A DNA stretch of 64,000 nucleotides from Ideonella sp. (lineage in GTDB: Bacteria; Pseudomonadota; Gammaproteobacteria; Burkholderiales; Burkholderiaceae_C): positions 228,526 to 292,525 of the forward strand of contig NZ_JADJDO010000009.1 in the NCBI RefSeq assembly GCF_016702655.1. The letters run 5' to 3'. This document shows, one piece after another, positions 18,479 to 27,822 of this stretch (positions are counted from its first letter, which is position 1; each line of letters begins with the position of its first letter). The notes below the pieces were generated by a model. It searched no databases and was not told the origin of the DNA. It saw nothing but the letters and a program-made list of their open reading frames with translations. Made by a program: the position numbers and the translations under genes.

Positions 18479-21337
18479 CTACTTGGCCAGCACGAAGCCC
18501 TTGAGCTTGGCGAAGGCCTGGTCGAGCAGCGCCTTTTGCTGCTCCTGGTGCAGGTGCGCGTACCCGACCGCCGGCGACGCCGATGCCGGCCGGCCGGCAT
18601 AGCCCAGGCGCTGGCCCTCGACCATGTTCTCGTGCACGTAGTGCTGCACGAAGAACCAAGCGCCCTGGTTCTGCGGCTCGTCCTGGCACCACACGATGTC
18701 GGTCGCGTTCGGATACTTCTTCAGCTCGGCGGCAAACGCCTTGTGCGGGAACGGGTAGAGCTGCTCGACGCGCAGGATCGCGACGTCGGCCGCCTTGCGT
18801 TCCTCGCGCTTCCTGACGAGGTCGTAGTAGACCTTGCCCGAGCAGACGATGACGCGCTTGACCTTGTCGGGCGCGATCTCCGCCGAGCGCTCGCCGATCA
18901 CGGTCTTGAATTCGCCGCGCGTGAACTCGGCCATCGGCGAGCTGGCGTCCTTGGCGCGCAGCAGCGACTTCGGGGTCATGATGATCAGCGGCTTCCTGAA
19001 CATGCGCACCATCTGCCGGCGCAGCAGGTGGAAGATCTGGCTCGCCGACGTGGGCTGCGCAATCTGGATGTTGTTGTCAGCGGCAAGCTGCATGAAGCGC
19101 TCGAGCCGCGCCGAGCTGTGCTCCGGGCCCTGGCCCTCGTAGCCGTGCGGCAACATCAGCGTCAGGCCGTTGGAGCGGCCCCACTTGACCTCGCCGGCGG
19201 CAATGAACTGGTCGATCACGACCTGCGCGCCATTGACGAAATCGCCGAACTGCGCCTCCCAGATGACGAGCGTGTTCGGGTCGGCACTGGCGTAGCCGTA
19301 CTCGAAGCCCAGCACCGCCTCTTCGGAGAGCAGCGAGTCGATGACGACGAACGGGGCCTGGCCGTCGGCGACCTGCGTCAGCGGCGTGAACGTACCCTCG
19401 TCCCAGCGCTCGCGGTTCTGGTCGTGCAGCACGGCGTGACGGTGGGTAAAGGTGCCGCGGCCGCAATCCTCGCCCGACAGGCGCACCGCATAGCCGCTCG
19501 CGACGAGCGAGGCGAACGCGAGGTGCTCGCCCATGCCCCAGTCCATGTTGATTTCGCCGCGGCCCATTGCCGCGCGGTCGGCGAGCACCTTCTCGACCAG
19601 CGAATGGGCCTTGAAGTTCTTCGGCAGCGTCGTGATGCGCTCGGCGAGGCGCTTGATCTCGGCCAGCGGCAGCGCGGTGTCGGCCGAGTCGGTCCACTTG
19701 CGGTTCAGGAACGGCGACCAATCGACCGCGTACTTGCTCTTGAAGTTGGTCAGCACCGGGTCGTAGGTGTTCCTGCCCTGGTCCATCGCGGCACGGAAGG
19801 CCTTGACCATCGCGTCCGGCCCGTCTGCGGGCAGCACGCCCTGGGCGGCGAGCCTGTCACCGTAGAGGCGCCGCGTGCCGGGGTGGGCACCGATCTTCTT
19901 GTACATCAGCGGCTGGGTCAGCGCCGGCGTGTCCTGCTCGTTGTGGCCGAGCTTGCGAAAGCACACGATATCGACCACCACGTCCTTGTTGAAGTCCTGC
20001 CTGTAGTCGAGCGCCATCTGCGTCGCGAGCACGACCGCCTCGGGGTCGTCGCCGTTGACGTGCAGCACCGGCGCCTCGATCATCTTGACGACGTCGGTGC
20101 AATACAGCGTCGAGCGCGTGTCGCGCGGATCGCTGGTCGTGAAGCCGATCTGGTTGTTGATGACGATGTGCACCGTGCCGCCGGTGTAGTAGCCGCGCGT
20201 CTGCGCCAGCGCCAGCGTCTCCATCACGACGCCCTGCCCCGCGAACGCGGCGTCGCCGTGGACGAGGATCGGCAGCACCGAGTCGCCCTCCTTGTCACCG
20301 CGCCGATCGAGGCGCGCCTTGACCGAGCCCTCGACGACCGGGTTGACGATCTCGAGGTGCGACGGGTTGAACGCGAGGCTCAGGTGCACCGGCCCACCGG
20401 GCGTCGTGACGTCGCTCGAGAAGCCCTGGTGGTACTTGACGTCGCCCGACGGAAGCTCCTCCGGCGCCGTGTGATCGAACTCCTGGAACAGCCCGGCGGG
20501 GCTCTTGCCGAGCGTGTTGACGAGCACGTTCAGGCGCCCGCGGTGGGCCATGCCGATCACGATTTCCTGCACGCCCTTGGTGCCGGCGCGCTGCACGAGT
20601 TCGTCCATCGACGCGATGAAGCTCTCGCCGCCTTCGAGCGAGAAGCGCTTCTGGCCGACGTACTTGGTGTGCAGGTAGCGCTCCAGGCCTTCGGCCGCGG
20701 TCAGGCGCTCGAGGATGTGCAGCTTCTGCTCGGTGGTGAAGGTGGGCTTGGAGCGGATCGTCTCCAGCCGCTGCTGCCACCAGCGCTTCTCGGTCGGTTC
20801 GGTGACGTGCATGTACTCGGCGCCGATAGCGCCGCAGTACGTCTCGCGCAGCGCCTGCACGATCTGGCGCAGCGTCATGTTCTCGGCGGCCGAGAAGTAG
20901 GTGTTGCCGGCGTTGAACGAGATGTCCATGTCCGCTTCGGACAGGTCGTAGAAGGCGGGTTCGAGTTCGGGAATCTTCGGCCGCTCCTGGCGCTTGAGCG
21001 GATCGAGGTCGGCCCAGCGCGAACCGAGAAAGCGGTAGGCCGCGATCAGCGACTGCACGTGCACCTGCTTGCGCGCGACGGCCAGGTCGGCGCTGCTCGC
21101 CTTGTTGCCGAAGGCGTTGGCCTTGGCGCGCTGGGCGAAGGATTCGACGACCGGCGCATGGGCCACGTCGCGCGCCGTGCTGCCGTCGGTGGCGGGCACG
21201 TTCTGCAGCGCGTCGAAATACGCGCGCCAGTTTTCGCTCACCGAGCCGGGGTTGTCGAGGTAGGCCTCGTACATCTCTTCGACATACGGAGCGTTGCCAC
21301 CGAACAGGTACGAGTTCGATCGCGTCTGCTGCATCAT
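18479..21337 (-). CDS. odhA: 2-oxoglutarate dehydrogenase E1 component
   Basis: This thiamine-diphosphate decarboxylase has 952 residues from MMQQTRSNSYLFGGNAPYVEE. It includes the SucA N-terminal arm, the GMAHRGRLNVLVNTLGKSP motif, the ThDP/Mg site (GDAAFAGQGVVMETLAL through INNQIGFTTSDPRDTRST) and the transketolase-like pyrimidine domain ending in CQDEPQNQGAWFF. An upstream extension of the open frame adds 65 Arg/Ala-rich residues and is rejected. An AGGTGA element about 6 bp before the ATG supports this start. Confidence 0.97.
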   Translation of the reverse strand: MMQQTRSNSYLFGGNAPYVEEMYEAYLDNPGSVSENWRAYFDALQNVPATDGSTARDVAHAPVVESFAQRAKANAFGNKASSADLAVARKQVHVQSLIAAYRFLGSRWADLDPLKRQERPKIPELEPAFYDLSEADMDISFNAGNTYFSAAENMTLRQIVQALRETYCGAIGAEYMHVTEPTEKRWWQQRLETIRSKPTFTTEQKLHILERLTAAEGLERYLHTKYVGQKRFSLEGGESFIASMDELVQRAGTKGVQEIVIGMAHRGRLNVLVNTLGKSPAGLFQEFDHTAPEELPSGDVKYHQGFSSDVTTPGGPVHLSLAFNPSHLEIVNPVVEGSVKARLDRRGDKEGDSVLPILVHGDAAFAGQGVVMETLALAQTRGYYTGGTVHIVINNQIGFTTSDPRDTRSTLYCTDVVKMIEAPVLHVNGDDPEAVVLATQMALDYRQDFNKDVVVDIVCFRKLGHNEQDTPALTQPLMYKKIGAHPGTRRLYGDRLAAQGVLPADGPDAMVKAFRAAMDQGRNTYDPVLTNFKSKYAVDWSPFLNRKWTDSADTALPLAEIKRLAERITTLPKNFKAHSLVEKVLADRAAMGRGEINMDWGMGEHLAFASLVASGYAVRLSGEDCGRGTFTHRHAVLHDQNRERWDEGTFTPLTQVADGQAPFVVIDSLLSEEAVLGFEYGYASADPNTLVIWEAQFGDFVNGAQVVIDQFIAAGEVKWGRSNGLTLMLPHGYEGQGPEHSSARLERFMQLAADNNIQIAQPTSASQIFHLLRRQMVRMFRKPLIIMTPKSLLRAKDASSPMAEFTRGEFKTVIGERSAEIAPDKVKRVIVCSGKVYYDLVRKREERKAADVAILRVEQLYPFPHKAFAAELKKYPNATDIVWCQDEPQNQGAWFFVQHYVHENMVEGQRLGYAGRPASASPAVGYAHLHQEQQKALLDQAFAKLKGFVLAK

Positions 21338-21655
21338 TTTTCGCTCACCTTTCGCGCCGGTTTCCGGCGCACCGATGGGTTGACTGGACAAACCTTCCGC
21401 GACACGGCTGCACCGGTTGGCGGACAAGCGACCCGCAGCGCCGGCCTGGGGCCGCGACGCGGGAAGGAACTGCGCTGCACCCGGCAATTTAACACCGGCG
21501 CTCGCGCGCGGCCACCGCGGCATGGCATGCACGCCACGGCGGCCCGGACGTCAGGCAGGGTTAAGCCGTCTGTGATCGCGACCCGGCTTCGGGCGTCGGG
21601 CCGCCGACGATCGGCGGGTCAGCGGAGCGGGACAACCGCGCTCGTCGCCTGGCGC
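21338..21655. other. Upstream region of odhAB
   Basis: These 318 bp lie between the nitronate monooxygenase-like gene and odhA. There is no convincing ORF. The region presumably carries the odhAB promoter, but the GC-rich sequence shows no clear sigma-70 pair. No riboswitch-like structure was recognised. Confidence 0.35.
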
Positions 21656-22606
21656 TCACATGCCGAACTTGCGTCGCGCCGCCTCGTACTCGCGCGCCAG
21701 CCGCGCGACGAGCTCGGCCACTGGAACAACCGCATGCACCGCGCCTATTCCCTGGCCGCAACCCCAGATGTCCTTCCAGGCCTTCTTCGCATCGCCGCCG
21801 AAGTTCATCTTGCTCGGGTCGCTCTCGGGCAGATGGTCCGGATCGAGCCCTGCGGCGCGGATCGACGCCTTCAGGTAGTTGCCGTGCACGCCGGTGAACA
21901 GGTTCGAGTAGACGATCTCGTCGGAATTGCCGTCGACGATCGCCTGCTTGTAGGCGTCGATCGCGCGCGCCTCCTCGGTCGCGATGAAGGCCGAGCCGAT
22001 GTAGCCGAAGTCGGCCCCCATCGCCTGCGCAGCCAGCACCGCACCGCCGGTGGCGATCGCACCGGAGAGCGCCAGCGGGCCGTCGAACCACTCGCGGATC
22101 TCCTGGATCAGCGCGAACGGGCTCTTCACCCCGGCGTGACCGCCCGCGCCCGCGGCGACCGCGATCAGCCCGTCGGCGCCCTTCTCGATCGCCTTGTGCG
22201 CGAACAGGTTGTTGATGATGTCGTGCATCACGACACCGCCCCAGGCGTGCACCGCGTCGTTGATGTCGGTGCGCGCACCGAGCGAAGTGATGACGATCGG
22301 CACCTTGTACTGCGCGCAGACCGCCATGTCGTGTTCGAGCCGGTCGTTGCTCTTGTGCACGATCTGGTTGATCGCGAACGGCGCCGCCTTGCGATCCGGG
22401 TGGGCACGGTCGTGCGCGGCAAGCGTCTCGGTGATCTCGGCCAGCCACTCGTCGAGCTGCGAAGCCGGGCGCGCATTGAGCGACGGCATCGATCCGACGA
22501 CGCCGGCCTTGCACTGCTCGATCACGAGCTTGGGGTTGCTGATGATGAACAGCGGCGCGCCGATGATCGGCAACGGAAGATGGCTCAGTACGGGAGGCAA
22601 TGGCAC
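21656..22606 (-). CDS. NAD(P)H-dependent flavin oxidoreductase / nitronate monooxygenase family
   Basis: This FMN TIM-barrel protein of 316 residues starts MPLPPVLSHLPLPIIGAPLF. It has the glycine-rich phosphate site in AVAAGAGGHAG and the loop SGAIATGGAVLAAQAMGADFGYIGSAFIATEE typical of the 2-nitropropane dioxygenase family (residues about 180-210). Members oxidise nitronates or act as enoyl reductases. Lying just downstream of an acyl-CoA dehydrogenase, it may act on an acyl chain instead. It is separated from that gene by 13 bp, so it is one operon. Confidence 0.9.
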   Translation of the reverse strand: MPLPPVLSHLPLPIIGAPLFIISNPKLVIEQCKAGVVGSMPSLNARPASQLDEWLAEITETLAAHDRAHPDRKAAPFAINQIVHKSNDRLEHDMAVCAQYKVPIVITSLGARTDINDAVHAWGGVVMHDIINNLFAHKAIEKGADGLIAVAAGAGGHAGVKSPFALIQEIREWFDGPLALSGAIATGGAVLAAQAMGADFGYIGSAFIATEEARAIDAYKQAIVDGNSDEIVYSNLFTGVHGNYLKASIRAAGLDPDHLPESDPSKMNFGGDAKKAWKDIWGCGQGIGAVHAVVPVAELVARLAREYEAARRKFGM

Positions 22607-22619
22607 GGGGGCTCCTGGT

Positions 22620-24410
22620 TCAGAACGATTCGAGGGCGAGCGCGGTGACGCTGTCGCCGCCCTCGAGGATGGCGTCGCGCAGCCCCGGCACGCGGGTCAG
22701 GATGTGCTCGGCGTAGAAACGCGCGGTGGAAATCTTGGCGCGCATGAAGTCGGTGTCCTCGCCAGCGGCGAGGCGCTCTTCGGCGACGAGCAGCGCACGC
22801 GCCATCTGCCAGCCGGCGACGAGGTTGCCGGTGAGCATCAGGTAGGGCACCGAGCCGGCAAAGACCGCATTCGGGCTCGCCTTGGTATTGCCGACGACGA
22901 AATCGACTACCTGCGCGTAGGCTTCGCGCGCTGCCTGCAGGCGCTTGTGCATCGAGCGTGCCGCCACGCTGTCGCGCGCCGCGAGCTGCACCTCGGTGGC
23001 GGCGACTTGCTGCGCAACCGCGCGCGCGGTCGCGCCGCCGTCGCGCACTGTCTTGCGGCCGACGAGGTCGTTGGCCTGGATCGCCGTCGTGCCCTCGTAG
23101 ATCGTGAGAATCTTTGCGTCGCGGTAGTACTGCGCGGCGCCGGTCTCCTCGATGAAGCCCATGCCGCCGTGAACCTGCACGCCGAGATTCGTGACCTCCA
23201 GGCTCGCCTCGGTGCTGTAGCCCTTGACGAGCGCGACCATGAACTCGTAGTAGGCCTGGTTCTGCCTGCGCACTTCGGCGTCGGGATGCTTGTGCGCGGC
23301 GTCGTAGGCCGCGGCGGCGGTGAGCGCCATCGCGCGGCAGCCTTCGGTGAGCGCGCGCATCGTCATCAGCATGCGCTTGACGTCGGGGTGGTGGATGATC
23401 GGGCCGCTGCCGGGCAGCGAGCCGTCGACGGGGCGCGACTGCACGCGCTCCTTCGCGAACGCAGCCGCCTTCTGGTAGGCGCGCTCGGCGATCGCGATGC
23501 CCTGCACGCCGACCGCGTAGCGCGCCGCGTTCATCATGATGAACATGTATTCGAGACCGCGGTTCTCCTGGCCGATCAGGTAACCGACGGCACCGCCGTG
23601 GTCGCCGAACTGCAGCACCGCGGTCGGGCTCGCCTTGATGCCGATCTTGTGCTCGATGCTGACGCAGTGCACGTCGTTGCGCGCGCCCAGCGAGCCGTCG
23701 GCGTTGAGCAGGAACTTCGGGCAGATGAACAGGCTGATGCCCTTGACGCCCTCGGGCGCGCCCTGCACGCGGGCCAGCACGAGGTGGACGATGTTCTCGG
23801 CCATGTCGTGCTCGCCGTAGGTGATGAAGATCTTGGTGCCGAAGATCTTGTACGTGCCGTCGGCCTGAGGCTCGGCGCGCGTGCGCACGAGCGCCAGGTC
23901 GCTGCCGGCCTGCGGCTCGGTGAGGTTCATCGTGCCGGTCCAGGCCCCTTCGATCATCTTCGGGATGAATGCCTGCTGCTGCTCGGGCGAGCCGGCGGTC
24001 AGCAGCGCCTCGATCGCGCCGTCGGTCAGCAGCGGGCACAGCGCGAAACTCAGGTTGGCGCTGTTGAGCATCTCGATGCAGGCCGCGCCGATGGTCTTGG
24101 GCAGGCCCTGGCCGCCGAACTCCACCGGATGCTGCATGCCCTGCCAGCCGCCTTCGGCGAACTGGCGGAAGGCCTCCTTGAAGCCGGGCGTCGTCGTCAC
24201 GACGCCATCCTTCCATGACGACGGGTTCTTGTCGCCCTCCCAGTTCAGCGGGGCGACGACGTCCTCGTTGAGCTTGGCGCACTCCTCGAGCACGGCCTGA
24301 GCCGTCTCGGCACCGAAGTCCTCGAAGCCGGGGATCTTCGCCACTTCGTCGAGATGGGCGAGTTCGGTCATGCAGAACAGCATGTCCTTGACGGGGGCGC
24401 GGTAGCTCAT
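22620..24410 (-). CDS. Acyl-CoA dehydrogenase (large, DmdC/FadE-like family)
   Basis: The 596-residue FAD enzyme starts MSYRAPVKDMLFCMTELAHL. It contains the FAD-binding TEPQAGSDLALVRTRAE and FGTKIFITYGEHDMAENIVHLVLAR segments. The C-terminal AILTIYEGTTAIQANDLVGRK carries the catalytic Glu. The length and the extra C-terminal domain (RDSVAARSMHKRLQAAREAYAQ) match the approximately 600-residue subfamily. Electrons go to the ETF encoded just upstream. The substrate is not predictable, although medium or long-chain acyl-CoA is most likely. Confidence 0.93.
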   Translation of the reverse strand: MSYRAPVKDMLFCMTELAHLDEVAKIPGFEDFGAETAQAVLEECAKLNEDVVAPLNWEGDKNPSSWKDGVVTTTPGFKEAFRQFAEGGWQGMQHPVEFGGQGLPKTIGAACIEMLNSANLSFALCPLLTDGAIEALLTAGSPEQQQAFIPKMIEGAWTGTMNLTEPQAGSDLALVRTRAEPQADGTYKIFGTKIFITYGEHDMAENIVHLVLARVQGAPEGVKGISLFICPKFLLNADGSLGARNDVHCVSIEHKIGIKASPTAVLQFGDHGGAVGYLIGQENRGLEYMFIMMNAARYAVGVQGIAIAERAYQKAAAFAKERVQSRPVDGSLPGSGPIIHHPDVKRMLMTMRALTEGCRAMALTAAAAYDAAHKHPDAEVRRQNQAYYEFMVALVKGYSTEASLEVTNLGVQVHGGMGFIEETGAAQYYRDAKILTIYEGTTAIQANDLVGRKTVRDGGATARAVAQQVAATEVQLAARDSVAARSMHKRLQAAREAYAQVVDFVVGNTKASPNAVFAGSVPYLMLTGNLVAGWQMARALLVAEERLAAGEDTDFMRAKISTARFYAEHILTRVPGLRDAILEGGDSVTALALESF

Positions 24411-24503
24411 GGTGCTTCTCCTTCAATGCGGCGAGGGCGCGTCAACTCGCGTTGCGCGCCCTCGCTGGTCTGGCAATGCCGGTCGCTCAGCGCAGCGTGC
24501 CGG

Positions 24504-25460
24504 CTAGTCGCCTTCTCGCCCAGCGCGCTCAGCCAGCACCAGCTCGGGCACCGCGACAAACAAATCCGCCTCGAGCCCGTAGTCGGCCACCGAGAAGATC
24601 GGCGCCTCGGGGTCCTTGTTGATCGCGACGATGACCTTGGAGTCCTTCATCCCCGCCAGGTGCTGGATCGCGCCGCTGATGCCGCAGGCGACGTAGAGCT
24701 GCGGCGCGACGATCTTGCCCGTCTGGCCGACCTGCCAGTCGTTGGGCGCGTAGCCGGCATCGACCGCGGCCCGGCTCGCGCCGAGCGCCGCGCCGAGCTT
24801 GTCGGCCAGCGGCTCGAGCACTTCGTGGAAGCGCTCGCTCGAACCCAGCCCGCGCCCGCCCGAGACGATGATCTTGGCCGCGGTGAGCTCCGGGCGGTCG
24901 TTCTTCGCGATCTCGGCCCCGACGAAGCTGCTCAGGCCGCTGTCGGCAAGCGCAGCCACGCTCTGGACCGCGGCACTGCCGCCCGTGGCCGGCGCCGGGT
25001 CGAAGCCGGTCGTGCGCACGGTCAGGACCTTGATCGCGTCCAGGCTCTGCACGGTGGCGATCGCGTTGCCGGCGTAGATCGGGCGCTCGAAGGTGTCGGC
25101 GGACACGACCCTGGTCACGTCGGAGACCTGTGCCACGTCGAGCAGCGCCGCTACCCGTGGCGCGACGTTCTTGCCGTGCGCGGTGGCGGGGAAAAGGAGG
25201 TGGCTGTAGTCCTTGGCGACTTGCAGCACCTGGGCCGCGACGTTCTCGGCGAGCTGCTCGGCCAGGCTCGCGCCATCGGCGTGCAGCACCTTGGCCACGC
25301 CCTGGATGGCAGCGGCGGCCTGCGCCGCGCCGCCGGCGGCGTCGTGGCCGGCGATGAGCACGTGGACGTCGCCGCCGCAGGCGAGCGCTGCGCTGACGGT
25401 GTTGTAGGTCGCACCCTTGAGGGTGCCATGGTCGTGTTCGGCTATGACGAGGGCTGCCAT
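24504..25460 (-). CDS. etfA: Electron transfer flavoprotein subunit alpha
   Basis: EtfA binds FAD and carries electrons from acyl-CoA dehydrogenases to ETF-ubiquinone oxidoreductase. The product has 318 residues. The FAD domain holds VSGGRGLGSSERFHEVLEPLADKLG (about residue 190), GQTGKIVAPQLYVACGISGAIQHLAG and INKDPEAPIFSVADYGLEADL. It begins 1 bp after the etfB stop. Confidence 0.97.
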   Translation of the reverse strand: MAALVIAEHDHGTLKGATYNTVSAALACGGDVHVLIAGHDAAGGAAQAAAAIQGVAKVLHADGASLAEQLAENVAAQVLQVAKDYSHLLFPATAHGKNVAPRVAALLDVAQVSDVTRVVSADTFERPIYAGNAIATVQSLDAIKVLTVRTTGFDPAPATGGSAAVQSVAALADSGLSSFVGAEIAKNDRPELTAAKIIVSGGRGLGSSERFHEVLEPLADKLGAALGASRAAVDAGYAPNDWQVGQTGKIVAPQLYVACGISGAIQHLAGMKDSKVIVAINKDPEAPIFSVADYGLEADLFVAVPELVLAERAGREGD

Positions 25461-25461
25461 G

Positions 25462-26211
25462 TCAGATCACCTTGGCTTCGTTCTTGAGCTTGGCCACGAG
25501 CGTGGCGACGTCGGGCACCTTGATGCCGGCGCTGCGCTTGGGCGGCTCGCCGACCTTGAGGGTCTTGATGCGCGGGCTCACGTCCACGCCGAGGTCGGCC
25601 GGCTTGAGGATCTCGAGGGGCTTTTTCTTGGCCTTCATGATGTTGGGCAGCGTCACGTAGCGCGGCTCGTTCAGGCGCAGGTCGGTCGTGACGACGGCGG
25701 GCAGCCTGACCTTGATCGTCTCCAGGCCGCCGTCGATCTCGCGCGTGACGTTGGCCGAGTCGCCGGCAACCTCGACCTTGGACGCAAAGGTGGCCTGCGG
25801 CCAGCCGGCGAGCGCGGCGAGCATCTGGCCGGTCTGGTTGCAGTCGTCGTCGATGGCCTGCTTGCCGAGGATCACGAGGCCGGGCTGCTCCTTGTCGGCG
25901 AGGGCCTTCAAGAGCTTGGCCACGGCGAGGGGCTGCAGTTCGTCGGCGCATTCGACCAGGATCGCGCGGTCGGCGCCGATGGCCATCGCGGTGCGCAGGG
26001 TCTCCTGGCACTGGGTGACGCCGCAGGAGACGGCGATGACTTCGGTCACGACGCCCTTTTCCTTCAGGCGCATCGCCTCTTCGACGGCGATCTCGTCGAA
26101 GGGGTTCATGCTCATCTTGACGTTGGCGATGTCGACGCCGCTGCCGTCGCTCTTGACGCGGACCTTGACGTTGTAGTCGACGACCCGTTTGACGGGGACC
26201 AGGACTTTCAT
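25462..26211 (-). CDS. etfB: Electron transfer flavoprotein subunit beta
   Basis: EtfB is the AMP-binding partner of EtfA. Its 249 residues start MKVLVPVKRVVDYNVKVRVK. It has the signature NPFDEIAVEEAMRLKEKG and the recognition loop region around AVVTTDLRLNEPRYVTLPNIMKAKKKPLE (residues about 180-208), with the Leu anchor that docks onto dehydrogenases. The Lys of this loop is a methylation target in other species. The operon order is etfB-etfA-acyl-CoA dehydrogenase-flavin oxidoreductase. Confidence 0.97.
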   Translation of the reverse strand: MKVLVPVKRVVDYNVKVRVKSDGSGVDIANVKMSMNPFDEIAVEEAMRLKEKGVVTEVIAVSCGVTQCQETLRTAMAIGADRAILVECADELQPLAVAKLLKALADKEQPGLVILGKQAIDDDCNQTGQMLAALAGWPQATFASKVEVAGDSANVTREIDGGLETIKVRLPAVVTTDLRLNEPRYVTLPNIMKAKKKPLEILKPADLGVDVSPRIKTLKVGEPPKRSAGIKVPDVATLVAKLKNEAKVI

Positions 26212-26358
26212 GATGAGGGGCTCCAGTTGGCGTGTTCAGGGACGGCTAGGCGTGGCCGAATCAGGGATTCTATTGAGCGGCCGCTCGCGCTGGCGCGGCG
26301 AGTGGGTCTGGGAACAAAAACGAACGGTCGTGCTATTTTAGCCGAAGTCGGCGCCGAT
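26212..26358. other. Intergenic region upstream of etfB
   Basis: This 147-bp gap contains the AT-richer string GAACAAAAACGAACGGTCGTGCTATTTTAGC. CGAACGGTCGTGCTATTTTA is its core. GAACGGTCGTGCTATT resembles the GAACGNTCGTTCT-type half-operators bound by TetR repressors of fatty-acid genes (FadR/PsrA-like). An ATTGAGCGGCCGCTC element next to it contains an imperfect GAGCGGCCGCTC palindrome. These are candidate operator sites for the beta-oxidation operon. Confidence 0.35.
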
Positions 26359-27660
26359 TCAGGTCGGCCGGCCTGCCGCCTGTCGGCCGCGCGCAACGTC
26401 GATCGGCGTCAAGAGCAGCAGCCCGAGCACGAAAAAGAGTGCGGTGGACAGGATCGCGATGCGGTGGTTGCCGGCCGTGATCACGGTCACGACGCCGTAG
26501 GTCACCGGGCCGATGATCGCGGCGAGCCTTGTTGCCAGCGTCCACAGGCCGAAGAATTCGGCGAGCTGCGCGGGCGGCGCAAACAACCCCGCCAGCGCGC
26601 GCCCGGCCGACTGGCTCGAGCCCATGCACAGGCCGGCGATCACCGCCGCGACCCAGAACAGCCCGGCGCCGGTGGCCAGCGCGGCGAGCACCGTCATCAC
26701 GATCCAGCCGACGAGCGTGACGCCGAGCGCTGCCTTGTGGCCGATCCGGTCCTGCGCGTAGCCGAAGCCGAAAGCCCCGAGCGCGGCAGCGATGTTGACG
26801 AGGAAGATCAGTGCCATCGTGTCGGTCTGCTTGAAGCCGAGCACCTGCTCGGCGTACACCGCGGCGAGCGCGATCACGACCGAGATCCCGGCCTGGTAGC
26901 AGGTGCCGCAGGCGAGCAGCCAGCGGAAGTCGCGATAGCGCCGCGCCTGGTGCCAGGTGGCGGCAAGGCGGCGCACCGCGGCGCGCAGGCCGGCATCGCC
27001 CGCGGTGCGCACCTGTGGCAGCGCGCGCTCGCGCAGCAGTGCGAACGTGGCCAGCGAGGCGGCCCCGTAGACGCCGGCCGTGATCAGCATCGTGACCGGA
27101 ACGAAGTGCGTTGCCGGCAGCTTGTTGGCCTGCGCCCAGAGCACGTAGGCCAGGCTCAGGCCGAGCGAGAGCATGCCGCCGAAGTAGCCGAAGCTCCAGC
27201 CCCAGCCCGAGACGCGGCCCATCGAGTCGGGCCGGGCGAGCTCGGGCAGGAAGGCCGCGGTCAGCGACTCGCCGTACGAATAGAAGGTGTTGGAGACGAC
27301 GATCGCCAGCACCGCCAGCCACAGGTCGCCGGGGCCGGTCATCGCGAGCGCGACCGTGGCCGCCACGCAGCCCGCGGTGGCCATCGCGAGCACCCGCTTC
27401 TTGGCCGCACGCAGGTCGGCAAAGGCACCGATCGCGGGCATGGTCAGCATCACGATCGCGCTCGACGCGCCGATCACGAGCGTCCACGCGAGCGTGGCCC
27501 AGGGCGCGCCGCCGGCGATGACACCGACGAAGTAGGCGTTGAAGACCGCCGTCAGCACGACCGTGGTGTAGCCCGAGTTGGCGAAGTCGTACATCGCCCA
27601 CCCGAACACCTCGCGCTTCTTCACCCCGTCGTTGAGGCAGGCCTGGTCGAACAGCGGCAT
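26359..27660 (-). CDS. MFS transporter, UMF1 family
   Basis: The 433-residue protein has about 12 hydrophobic segments. It starts with the family signature KREVFGWAMYDFANSGYTTVV and contains the loop DLRAAKKRVLAMAT and the second-half FGFGYAQDRIGHKAALG. UMF1 (Atg22-like) carriers export small metabolites such as amino acids, but the substrate is not known here. It lies 30 bp from the tRNA-Leu on the same strand. Confidence 0.9.
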   Translation of the reverse strand: MPLFDQACLNDGVKKREVFGWAMYDFANSGYTTVVLTAVFNAYFVGVIAGGAPWATLAWTLVIGASSAIVMLTMPAIGAFADLRAAKKRVLAMATAGCVAATVALAMTGPGDLWLAVLAIVVSNTFYSYGESLTAAFLPELARPDSMGRVSGWGWSFGYFGGMLSLGLSLAYVLWAQANKLPATHFVPVTMLITAGVYGAASLATFALLRERALPQVRTAGDAGLRAAVRRLAATWHQARRYRDFRWLLACGTCYQAGISVVIALAAVYAEQVLGFKQTDTMALIFLVNIAAALGAFGFGYAQDRIGHKAALGVTLVGWIVMTVLAALATGAGLFWVAAVIAGLCMGSSQSAGRALAGLFAPPAQLAEFFGLWTLATRLAAIIGPVTYGVVTVITAGNHRIAILSTALFFVLGLLLLTPIDVARGRQAAGRPT

Positions 27661-27690
27661 GTCGGAGGTCCTTCCTCGTTGGGGAGCGCC

Positions 27691-27779
27691 TGGTGCCCAG
27701 GACGGGACTCGAACCCGTACGCCCCGCGAAGGGCCGCGGATTTTAAGTCCGCTGCGTCTACCAGTTTCGCCACCCGGGC
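27691..27779 (-). tRNA. tRNA-Leu(TAA)
   Basis: The minus-strand sequence begins GCCCGGGTGGCGAAACTGG. It has the anticodon arm GCGGA-CTTAAAA-TCCGC (anticodon TAA), a long class II variable arm (GGCCCTTCGCGGGGC region), the T-loop GGTTCGAGTCC and an encoded CCA end. The acceptor stem GCCCGGG pairs with CCTGGGC with one G-T wobble. It is complete at 89 nt including CCA. Confidence 0.96.
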
Positions 27780-27822
27780 GGGCGGGCCGATTATGCGGGC
27801 CGCCTGTCGCAGGCGCGCCGGA

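Noticed and set aside
18536..22648. 1370-codon plus-strand frame over odhA
   Set aside because: Composition is His/Arg/Val-rich nonsense opposite a well conserved gene.
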